Shown: in pieces, positions 51,123 to 62,142 of the stretch | Numbering within the stretch: position 1 is the first letter of the stretch | Layout: each line of letters opens with the position of its first letter | NCBI GenBank assembly: GCA_023374045.1 | Contig: CM041776.1 | Span: forward strand, 320,193,925 to 320,257,924 | DNA: 64,000 nt | Direction: 5' to 3' | Origin: Limonium bicolor | Taxonomy: Eukaryota; Streptophyta; Magnoliopsida; Caryophyllales; Plumbaginaceae | The notes under the pieces: model-generated | Databases searched by the model: none | The model's input: only the letters and a program-made list of their open reading frames with translations | What the model was told of the DNA's origin: nothing | Position numbers and translations under genes: made by a program

Positions 51123-54100
51123 CTATGCATCGCCTATTTTTAACCGCTTCCCCATTGGTAGGTTTCCTGCATTCTCTCTCGATTCTTTTACTAGAGATAC
51201 AGTTGCAAGAAGATAAGAGAAGAACCCGCCAACTTTGCTCCCCCTCTTGGCCCGCTTAGACGAGTACTCGAGCACCTTACTCCACAAATCACCCACTTTC
51301 CATTTGCGGGATTCGATCCTCTGGACCACCTGCGAGGCACATATGGAACATTATGGGAAAATCTATGCAGATGAATTGACGTGCAACATATTATACACAT
51401 ATATATACCTTATCGATATCGTTTATTTTTGCCATCCCAAAAGTGTAGTATGAGAGGAAAGGTCTTGAAGCCTGAGAACAAAGTGTTTATGAGAAGAAGT
51501 CAACACAGGAGTAAAGAGAAAACCATGCGTCTTATTTCATCTCTTCACATTTCTGCCAACATTTTCAGTAGTATAGGCAAACTTCAGGCGTTAAGGTAAG
51601 GTCAAATACCTGAGAAGCTGCTAACCACTGCAGCATGCTCTTCAACTCAGGGTCTCCCCCAAAAACACCGCAACCCCAATTTCCTGTCGCGACACCAACT
51701 TGCTTATATTCATCCCATATGCTCCTTCCCTCTTCACGATCTTTGGAGGAGTGTTCTTTCTGTGAGCCACAAGCATTAAACTTATTAAGAACCCCCAAAT
51801 GACACAGCAGTAACACATAAATGAAAGCGACATGGTTGTCAGTTGAACATAGAAGCAATTCACCAAAATAAAAGACAAAATATGAAGCAGAGTCTTGGTG
51901 TCATTTATGTTTAGAATGATAGGTGAGACCATAGAAACCATCTTTTGGATTGCAGAATCAAACATAAACATATATACCATAGTTAAGAGGTCCGGTAGGG
52001 TTCCGACCTTTGTTGGTCTACGAAAACGCTTGTAATTAGATTGATCTTGAAAGCCACAGTATGCCTTGACAACCTCTCTGCCAGAAGAAATAATCCAAAA
52101 AGGAACAAGAGGTTTCAAAAGGAAAAACAAAATGAAAAGACCTTTAGGAAGGTAAAGATAAGTTATCAAGTATCAAACAAAATTGCACATCAACAGAGTG
52201 ATAACATCAAAAGAATCCACAAAAATGTTACACCCTCAAGGAACTTCTTCACTACTACAGCAGGTGTATCTCAGAAAATTACCCACTATAGCAAGATGTA
52301 CTGTCCTCTAAACAGAAAGAAAACCTCATCACTTCACTTGACGACACCAAAGCATTGGATAGTCACAGAATGTAAACTATGAGTGGGTTATGAGTAAGAG
52401 TTTTACATACCTTAGAATAAGGTCAACTGTAAACTGCTTCAGCCCTGGTTTGCGTAGTGCATCAATGGCAACAACTCTAGTTTTGTGTCTTCCTATAGAA
52501 TCCACTTCAGTTTTGTCCACACAGTCAGCATAAAATCGAAAACTTTTGTTGTACCTACAACAAATAAACATATGACATCGTCAGCACACCCATGAAAACA
52601 AGCCATAAAGATAAGAGCTTCTATCCTGCACACTTTCTTCAGGGCATGATAATATAACAGGCACATTCATCTTTCTCCTGAATCTGCAACTGCTTCTTTA
52701 TGTCCAATCATGAACCGAAAATTGAGGCATACACATTGGCTGATTCGGTTTGACTGAAAAAAAATATAGCAGGAAACGTAACTCTTCACCAACGGAATCT
52801 TTATATTTATGTCGCTTCAACTTCTACTTTTCTATTATTGGCTCTACTGTCCTCCAGAAATTTCATTCCACAGACAAGCTGAAGATAACTTGTGAAGCAT
52901 AGACTTTGAAGGAAATCTCAGAAGTTTAAAAAAGAGGAAAATAGTTAACAAATAGACCAGAGGAAGATCTCCATAGGCATGCAAATGCAACAATAGTGTC
53001 TAGCTCAATTACAGAAAAGCTTTAATGATACAATTCTATCAAACAAACAAACCCTGAATAGTTTGAGAACCGCTCTGCACCAATAATTTCTATTGCTTCA
53101 TTGTCCGCCATGAAGGACATAAAAAACATCCCCGCTATTAACTCTGGATTGATAGCGAAACGGATTTCCTCCTACAAAAAGGTCAAGAGCGAAAGAAAAA
53201 ACAGCAGTTTATATTTCAAACCTCGGAAGAGCAAGCAAAAAAAATGCCAGAAGGATGACCATCATATTGACTGACTACTAATTTCATGCTAGAGATAGGA
53301 AGAGTTCCACCAGCCATTTCACAATGAATTATAAAAAGTGCAAGTCACAAAGTGCACTATGTGGCTTACAATACAAGTATATTACAAAGAACAGCCTTTT
53401 GTAGAGAGGCAGATTGTCTTATCTAAGTCGTGCAACATATCTTGCGCAAGGAGATGAACAAATACAACTTGTACAATCAATGGGCCCCAACTTGAATGTT
53501 TCATCATCAGTAAACAATAAATACTACCGTTAATAACTACATGATTTAAAAATGCTCTACAATGCATGAACAATTTTTTTTTAATTAATTTCATATTCAT
53601 GAATTAATGAATACACAACTCATCAAATATGGTAGTACAACTCATCAAATCTGCTTTTCTTTACCGAGTATAGTTAAACCATTATCAATACCTCCTTGCT
53701 TCTAAGGTACTCTACCCACCTGAACACAGCCTTGACGAAGAATAAGACCTCCCAATTTTGGATCAGCAAAATCAACTTCAAGGGCTCTTCCACGATGATC
53801 CTCGATTTTATTTTTAGGAGACTTGAAAACCTTCAAGAAAGAAATTTCACTTAAAATCTCGCAGAGGAAAAACTTCAGAACTTAGGAAAGAGTGTCAAAA
53901 CTCTTATCAAAACCAAATGATTCCCTTGAACCATGAAGCAGATGGTAATTACCTCGAATTTGCAGAGAGGATGTGTAGACTTGGCCCAGAAACTAGCAGT
54001 GAGGCAGTTAGGACTAGATGAATTTTGTTCCAGAAGAACAACCTTTCTTTCAAACGAAACAAAGCCCTTAGGCATGCAGGAGCAAACCCTCTCAAAGTAG

Positions 54101-56207
54101 TGTGTGATACAACTTATTTTATGTTTCAAGTGTTCTTGTTGACGTTGATAGAGAAACCTGATATAGACTCAAACAAGAAAATAGCTTTTAATGGTGAGTT
54201 GAAGTAAAGTTCATTAAAAAAAACATATATGCCTCCAAGTATAATAAAGATAATTCCTACAGAAACCAAATTAAGGCTAACTAAAAACGAATTTTATATA
54301 AAAAATGAATCATATTATACAAGAGATATTAATTAAGCACGCTGAAAGTTCCTAGTTAACCATCAGATCCTATCACATAACTAGGGAACAACCATAAACT
54401 TCCATCAGACAAGAAACTCATATCTATCAGTTCCCTTCAAACATAAGAAGATTTCTTCTTTCTGCCGGGGCAGAAATGAGCACCCAAATTATTAACCACA
54501 AGTAACAGTTAGGCCTACATCAGAAAATAACACATTTAAATCAAGTTGTATAGCAAATAAATTAGTTACTAAAACAATAATCGATTATGTAGCTAGATCC
54601 AACACTATAACCAGTCCAGTCAACAGAAAGCCCATTAGTGTTGACCAAAGAACAAGACATAAATTGCTGGAAAATCATAAAAGAAAAAGTAAATTTGACT
54701 CAGGGTTGTGCAATATCAATATGTACTAGTAATCGACCCACAATTCATTCATGACAAGAAGTAATGGAAACTATAAAGTCGGAAGTAGGGTATCTCTTCT
54801 TCATTAACAATTTTGGAAACAAATAAAGTAAATAATGCTCCCTTCGGCAGAAAATTACATAAGAAGACATAAAATTGTATTTCATATACATGAACATTAT
54901 AAAAAGTAATGGTCCACGAGAGATGAACAGAAGGAGTACAAGTTCATCAAGATGGAAAATCAAATCAGTAAATGGAGAAAAGAGATAACCCTGATGACAT
55001 ACCCAAAGATCATATCAGAGTTGATCTTTTGAAGTTTCTTCCCGGTCCTTTTTTTTGAAGGAAACAAGCAAAAGAAAGAGCATGATAACAGAGCAGCAAT
55101 AAGCTCCTGAAATAGCCAATAGATGAATGTATCTTCAGCAACTTGATGAACACAAATATATGATAAAGATAATCTGCTTAATTGTAACTGTAACAAAAGA
55201 AGCTGTATACGAGCGTGCAAATGACATAAGAAGATGGGGTTTATAACTGTTAATGTACTTCACGTGTGAGATGTGGAAACCACGCCGGAAAAGAAATAAG
55301 CACGTGAGTGCTCAATAATTAGGAGGGTTACTCACAAATTGGTTCCAGATTGAACCCCACCTAGTTGTTGGGTCTCACTAGATTTCCTAGATATGTGGGC
55401 TTTTATATGCATCAGCACACTCTTCTTTACAATAATACTTTAGAATAAAACCCCAATTATTCAAGATCGAGAAGATAAATAAGTATACCTGACTGAGAAT
55501 AACAATGCCAGGGCACTGTGGCTCTAACAATCGGAGACCCGTCTCAACCCCATCAAGAATATGACTGGCCCCTTTATAATGAGAGGTCAATAGTGAAGGA
55601 AGCCGTATTAACAAATCTGCCATGGCTGGAACAACCTCAGCGAACCATTTCTCTGCTTCATCTCTTGTCAATACCTAAATTCAAGAAGCAGATATATGAA
55701 AATCCCTTGGATTCTCTACTGATAAACATTAAAATAAACTAGCCTACATAAGAGAGACATTCCCCATTGAAGGTTTGATTAGACGATGACAGGTTGCATT
55801 CTATTTCTAGCAGACAACAATGCTAGACTAGTAACCGAAAGAAAAAGATACAATAAAAAAGTAAACAACAACGGTACGGCTACCGAACTGGAACGGGGAG
55901 TAAAGAGCAGAATGACTGGACCAAACAGACATTATCTAACCTCGTCGAAGAATTGTCGGTAGCCGGGAGCAACAGCAGACGACAGTTCGGTACTGGAGAC
56001 AGATAGAGTGGCCCTCAAGCCTTCAATAGCGTGGAAAAGGGCATCTCCTGAGTCAACTTGGCTGTGACCTGGCCCTTTGGAAAGTGCTGTCAAAGGCTCT
56101 ATCACTTTGATCGGCCACACCAGAGAATCTTTCTCGAGTTTCAACGGCAGAAATGGAAGAATCGTACGCAAATCATCTCGATTTCCCAAGTCGAAGTTCA
56201 TCTCCAT
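51123..56207 (-). CDS. PARG1: Poly(ADP-ribose) glycohydrolase, PARG1-like
   Basis: It degrades poly(ADP-ribose) after DNA damage and stress. Eleven exons: 55941-56207, 55489-55674, 55003-55106, 53953-54157, 53720-53830, 53053-53171, 52411-52554, 51978-52077, 51610-51759, 51409-51471 and 51123-51329. They total 1656 nt, 551 aa, close to Arabidopsis PARG1 (548 aa). Start MEMNFDLGNRDDLRTILPFL. Family landmarks are WPIKVIEPLTALSKGPGHSQ, ELIAALLSCSFFCLFP, ITHYFERVCSCMPKGFVSFE, QEEIRFAINPELIAGM, GAERFSNYSGYNKSFRF, VATGNWGCGVFGGDPELK and SRPFLSYYTFG. The PARG signature GGG-x(6-8)-QEE reads GGL-x7-QEE here. The donor of exon 8 could also be 30 bp earlier, still in frame. No TATA box was looked for beyond the close upstream region. 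Confidence 0.95.
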
Positions 56208-56378
56208 CGTCTCTCTGAGGCAGATTCAGCGTGTCTCGAAATTTTAAAGGGAGGTGACGAAGAATGGGTCTGAAACCTAAAAATCAAACCTTGCATGGGC
56301 GACGATACGTTGACATAGAAGTAGGTGTGGTAATTGCGGTTATGGGAAAAATTCCGGACGAGTTACGGGGGAGTCAAT

Positions 56379-57004
56379 CGACCTGGCAGTTTCAATCCGT
56401 CAATCCGAACTAAAATCAACCCATTTGTAGTGGATTAGGTTTTTTAAACTGTTAAATAAATGGGTTAGGTTAGTATTTATTTAACTATAAATACGTTGGG
56501 TTAGGTTGTATATTTTCAATTCCTAAACCCGTGAATCCATTTAATTTTGTATATTCATAAATATATCTATCATTATTTATCTTGCTTCAAGATTTATTTT
56601 TCCGTTTACGGTTGATTGTGTCGTTATTACTTTTTACTATATTTGAAGTTCAGTGATTTATTGGACGAAAGATATTTTTGGTTTTGGATAGATACCTAGT
56701 ATGCATCAATATTGAAGTTTTGTAGTGGTAGTAGAATAAGTAACTTTTGTTGTCTATGTATCCAGCATGCTAATTTCTTTCTTTTCAGGATGCTTGTTTG
56801 TTATTTAATATTTGTTGTTATATAATATTTTACGATAGTGTTTTTTACTTGACTGGGTTGATCCGCGGGTTGATCCGTGGGTTGATAGATTGGGTTAGGA
56901 TTGAGAATCCTAATCCGATTAATTAATGGGTTGGGTTTGGATTTTAAATGGGTCGGGTTAGGAGTGACTCTAACCTGACCTGCCAATCTGATTTCCCAGG
57001 TCTA
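56379..57004. mobile_element. Non-autonomous hAT element, 626 bp
   Basis: Flanked by the perfect 8-bp duplication GAGTCAAT (56371-56378 and 57005-57012). Ends CGACCTGGCAG and, reverse-complemented, TAGACCTGGGA are imperfect hAT-type inverted repeats. Subterminal zones are rich in GGGTTAGG and GGGTTGATCC motifs. No transposase. It lies about 170 bp upstream of the PARG start codon, so in its promoter. Confidence 0.92.
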
Positions 57005-57012
57005 GAGTCAAT

Positions 57013-57600
57013 CCTAAGAGAGGGTATTTTCGGAAATTTTTTGTAAAAATAGCGTTTTTGAAAAAAAAATTATTTGTGATGGTTTTTCTTAAGAAAATTA
57101 CGTGGATGTATTAAATATAGGTAAAAAACAGTATCGAGGCGATGTTGTTTCAACAAACTAACAAAAATAGTCCTGCACTTAGGCAGTTTCTATTATTTTT
57201 TTCCAGAAGCAGCACTGAAACGAAGCGGCTTTCGACTCTGGCAACCAGAAACTGTACTATTGCAGGGCGGCTTGCTTGCCGTTTTCACAATCTTATTCGA
57301 AATCCAGAAATCCAATCTGGGCCGTTGGATTTCCGCGATGTCCACGATTTTTCGTATAGGGGTTATCCGGTCCATGTATAGAAGCCGCCTCGGAGCAGGG
57401 CGGTTTATGCGAACTGAATTCCCTATCAAAACGTCTTGTCTAATCAATCTTCCATACCATATTCCACAAAAACTCACAAATTTCTAGACTAAACTCATCT
57501 CTTTGCATCCGAATTTGATTAGGTAAGTTTCATACAATATCTAAAAAAATTTTCATTCTTTTGCATTGTTTATCAACTTCTAATCACTATATTTACCGTA
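57013..57600. other. Intergenic; GC-richer segment that may be the head of the PMD locus
   Basis: 57200-57430 is GC-richer than its surroundings, with GCAGGGCGG repeated at 57263 and 57397. Overlapping frames run both ways without a domain. It may be a promoter or 5' UTR belonging to the decayed PMD gene downstream, but nothing shows this. Confidence 0.3.
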
Positions 57601-57894
57601 TTAGTTTGTTTTAATTAGTTATCTAATTCGTAATTAATTCTTCCAATTAGTTTATAATTATGTCTCCCAAAATAGTGTATAATTACTTAAAATTCATGTA
57701 ATAATATTGTTATAGTTTTAACTTAATTTTAAGATACTTAGATTAATGTTTTATTTTAATTAAATTCGGAATTAAATGTTACAATTAAATTCATAAATTG
57801 TAAATCTTCAATTTGGAGTCAAATTACCTAAAAATAATTTATAAATGTTATTATAGTATAATATAAATTTTGCGATATTTAGATTACTGTTTAA

Positions 57895-59202
57895 TTCATA
57901 ATATACATCTTTTTTGAAATCTTGTTACATGATACCCTAAAATATTTTGAAATTCACAAAACGGCCCTTTTTCATAACGTCCGTCAACTTCGCCGTTAAC
58001 CCCACATGGAAAATAACATTTTTGCCCCTTCTTTTTCTTTTAAATTTCACGATATACCCCTAAAAACTTTTGCAATTCACAATATACCCCTTTTAAAAAA
58101 TACATTCACAAAATACCCCTAAAAAGTTTCAAAATTCACAAAATACCCCTAACCTGTGAAATGACCTCGTCATGTTACAAGTTCACAACATGCCCTTTCT
58201 TTAATTAGGGAAATTTATGAAATTTTACAAAAATATATTTAAAATACTAAAAACATAAATAATTACAAAAAATAATTTTTAAAAATGAAAAAAAATATTA
58301 AAAAAAAGTGAAGTAAGATTAATAATTCTTAAAACATTAAACATACACAAAACTTCAAACAAATTATTATTTTTATTCTCATTGTATTTTAACCTTTCTT
58401 GATTATTTATCAATCTTTCTTCTACATTAAAATATTGGAGTTATGGTTAGATAATGATTAAATATTATATTAAGCATATGTATGTCAACTTACAAACAAA
58501 TTAAATCCAATATAATATGAGCTAATTGTATATAGTTTTAGTTACCTCATCTTATATTACATTAGTTTTGTGTATAAATCAACATATATATGCTTATTAT
58601 ATACTAATATTTAATATTTATTTAACTAGAACTATAATATTTTAATGCAAAAGAAGATGCATAAGTAGTCAAGGAAGGTAAAAAAAATGAGAAGAAAAAA
58701 AATATTTTTGTTTTGTGTATGTTTAATATTAAAGAATTATTAATTTTTATATATAATTTTTGTAATTATATGTATTTTGAAGTATTTTAATTTTTTTTTG
58801 AATTTCATAAAATGCCCTAAATAAAAAAAAAAAGACATGTTGTAAACTTGAAACATGAACTGCAATGTAAGGGGTACAATAGTCATTATTCAAGGTCATT
58901 TCATGGATTATGTGTATTTTGTGAATTTTGAAACTTTTTTGGGGTTTTTTTGTGAATGTATTTTAAAATGGGGTATATTGTAAATTGTGAAAGTTTTAGG
59001 GGTATATCGAGAATTTTAAAAGAAAAGACAATGACGAAAATGTCATTTTCCATGTGGGGTTAATGACGGAGTTGATGGATGTTACGAAAATGAGTTATTT
59101 TGTGAATTTTGAAAGATTTAGGGGTATCTTGTGACAAGGTTTAAAAAAAAGAGATATATTGTGAATTATGAAAGATTTTAGGGGTATATTGTGAATTTTT
59201 CC
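57895..59202. mobile_element. Large foldback element, about 1.3 kb, with repeated TTCACAATATACCCC arms
   Basis: The two arms are inverted copies over about 400-600 bp each. Each arm holds several direct copies of a motif like ATTCACAATATACCCCT spaced 30-45 bp. Shared anchors are CCCCACATGGAAAAT with its complement ATTTTCCATGTGGGG and TTCATGT/ACATG blocks. The core (58320-58740) is also partly self-complementary. The right end is ...GGTATATTGTGAATTTTTCC at 59202. The left end lacks the matching terminal about 40 bp, so no target duplication can be read. No transposase. Confidence 0.8.
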
Positions 59203-59496
59203 TCTCTTTTAATTTATAAATTGTAGATCACTAATTTTGTATCTAATCCTTAAAAATAATCTAGAAATGTTGTTATAGTATAATATACATTTTGTGATAT
59301 TTAGATTATTGTGTATTTAGTATTTGATTCGTAATTAATAATTTCATTTAATTTATAAAGTGTAGATCTTCAAGTTTTGTGTCTAATCACCTAAAATTTA
59401 ATCTAGAAATGTTGTTATAATATAATACAAATTTGTGATATTTTGATTATTGTGTAATTAGTATTTAATTCGTACTTAATTGATCCATTTAATTAA

Positions 59497-59899
59497 GGGA
59501 AAATTCACGAGATACCCCTGTTTTCTTTCGTAATTCACAATATACCCCTGTGATTTTAGTAATTAAACTTTAAACAAGCTTAAATATTGTCCAAAATTGA
59601 TGAAACTTTACATGGACGATGCTAAAGTGTTATATTTTGGTCCAATATCAAATTTGAAGTTTTTTAAGCTCACATGTGACCTGTGGGACCTAATGAACAA
59701 TCATATATTCATTAGGTCACATGTGATCTTAAAAAGCTTCAAATTTGATATTGGACCAAAATATAACACTTTAGCATCGTTCATATAAAGTTTCATCAAT
59801 TTTGGACAACATTTAAGCATGTTTAAAGTTGAATTACAAAATTCACAGGGGTATATTGTGAATTACGAAAGAAAACAGGGGTATATCGTGAATTTTTCC
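59497..59899. mobile_element. Foldback element, 403 bp, with 9-bp target duplication
   Basis: Nearly the whole element is one inverted repeat: the left end GGGAAAATTCACGAGATACC, the right end its complement, and inner arms carrying ATGGACGATGCTAAAGTG. The 9-bp duplication TTTAATTAA flanks it (59488-59496 and 59900-59908). Its ends match those of the 1.3-kb element at 57895-59202 and resemble the 6153-6559 element. The 63-codon frame inside is arm sequence, not a gene. Confidence 0.88.
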
Positions 59900-61800
59900 T
59901 TTAATTAATAAATTGCAGATCTACTAATTTTGTGCCCAATTACCTCAAAATAAAGTAGAAATGTTGTTATAGTATAATATAAATTTTGTGATATTTAAAT
60001 TATTGTGTATTTAGTATTTAATTCGTAATTAATTATTCCATTTAATTTTTAAATTGTAGATCTACTAATTTTATGTTTTATTACCTTTAAATAAAGTAGA
60101 AACATTGTTATAGTATAATATAAATTTTTTGATATTTAGATTATTGTGTAATTAGTATCTAATTCATAATTAATTATTTCATTCTAATTTAAATTGTAGA
60201 TCTACTAATTTAGTGTCTAATTACCTTAAAATAAAGTATAAAGGTTGGTAAAAATTTCAATAAATTTTGTGATATTTAGATTATAATGTAGTTAGTATTT
60301 AATTCCTAATTAATTATTTCATTTTCTTTATAAATGGTAGATCCGTCTAATTACCAAAAATAAATATAGAAATGTTGGTAAAGTATAAAATTACTTTTGT
60401 GATATTTTAGATTATTGTGTAATTAATGTTAAACTTTATTAGTAGTTGTTACAATTTATTTATATTTCTTAAATCTTCTAATTTGGTGTCTAGTTTAAAA
60501 GAATTTAGAAATGTTGTTATAGTTTAAAATTAATTTTGTGATATTTAGATTACTGCTGAATTGTTAATTATAATTACGATTAATTTATAATTAGTAGTTC
60601 GTCTTCAATCTTCCTCCATCTATACAAGGTTAGTTAATTTATTCAACATTTTATTTAAACTTTTGTTTAAGTTATTAAATCCTAATAAATACTAGGTCTT
60701 ACCATATTAATACTTAGTTTATTGTTTATTAATTAATTAATTAGATTTTTTATTAATTGTTAAAATAAATTTATGCTTTGTAGATCCTCCCTAATCGTCA
60801 TGGATATAGGCAAGGTCAATTTTTTAATATATTTAGCATCTTTCCCCATTTTTGTATAAGTTATCTACCCTTATTAATTTTGTGATACTTAATATATTGT
60901 TTAAGTATTTAATAAATTCGTAATTAATTGTTACAAATAATTTTTTATTCGTTTCTACTCTAATTCGGTGTCTAACTATCTAAAAATAATGTAGAAATGT
61001 TGTTATATTTCAAAATTATTACATTTAATTTATTATTAAGTGCATATTAAATTCGAAATTAGTTAATGTAATGAATTAATAGTATGTAGATATTCTAATT
61101 TAATCTTTTATTACATAACAATAATGTAGAATTTTTTTTTAGATTAGAATTAATTTGTGATACAGATACTTAGTGTATTGTCTTTTTATTTTATTTTCGT
61201 AATTAATTGTTACAATTAATTTATAATGTGCACATCTTTTAATTTTGTGTATAATCACATGAAAACAAGGTAGAAACTTTATTATAGGTTGAAATTAATT
61301 TTCTAAAACTTAGTTTGTTATTTAAATGCACATTAAATTCGAAATTAATAACTACAATTAATTTATAATTTATAGATCATCTAATTTAGTGTGTAACTAC
61401 CTAAAAACTATGTAGACAACTTTTTATAGGAGTAAATTAATTTTGTAACACTTAGTAATTGATTAAATACATTTTAAATTCGTAATTAATATTTTTGAAA
61501 ATTAATAATGGCAATACAGTTTATTTTGTGTACAATCACATGAAAACAAGGTAGAAATGTTGTTATAGGTTGAAATTAATGATCTAAAACTTAGTTTGTT
61601 GTTTAAGTGCAAATTGAATTCGAAGTAATGGGTTTAATCAATCTTAAATTGCTAATTAATTGTGAGAATAAATTCATACTTTGTTGATCATCTAACTTAG
61701 TGTGTAGCTACCTACAAAATATGCACAAATGTTTTTGTGGGTTGAAATTAATTTTGTGGCACTTTTTTTATTTTGTGACACTTAGTAATTTTTTTATCAA

Positions 61801-62142
61801 CTATATAGGTGCATAACTACTTAAAAAATAAGTCAAAACTTGTATCATTATTTTTAGTGATTTACTTATGATGAAACTTTCACATTTGTAATTATATATT
61901 AAATTTTGGGAATTGTGCATGTGTCAGTAGTTGTGAAGATGGCACATCAATTCGAGCGGCAAATTGTAGAAATTGGACCTCATGAAATTGGCATTTTCAC
62001 ATATTAGTCCACACACATCTCTGCGGTGCTTTTTTCTGATAACGCGGTGAGTGAATTGCATGTCAAACATTACTACCTTGAATTTTATATTTATTGTCAA
62101 ATTTTTTGATAACATTAAATCGTTTATTCATGGAATCTAGAT
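61801..62142. other. Spacer between tandem array and PMD pseudogene
   Basis: AT-rich, no feature recognised. Confidence 0.4.

Larger units (their letters stand above)
57600..61800 (+). repeat. AT-rich tandem array, roughly 140-bp degenerate unit
   Basis: The unit carries, in order, TTTAATTTATAAATTGTAGATC, TAATTTTGTGTCTAATTACC, TAGAAATGTTGTTATAG, TTTTGTGATATTTAGATTA and TTCGTAATTAATT. The GATATTTAGATTA marker recurs at 57879, 59298, 59438 (variant), 59990, 60131, 60278, 60399 and 60541, with weaker copies to about 61450. Spacing is about 120-147 bp, and at least 12 copies can be followed. Two foldback elements interrupt it (57895-59202 and 59497-59899). It ends just before the PMD pseudogene. 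No coding capacity. Confidence 0.85.

Noticed and set aside
51642..52169. 175-codon minus-strand frame
   Set aside because: Contains PARG exon 8 but then reads through the intron and into exon 9 out of frame. The spliced PARG model explains the region better.
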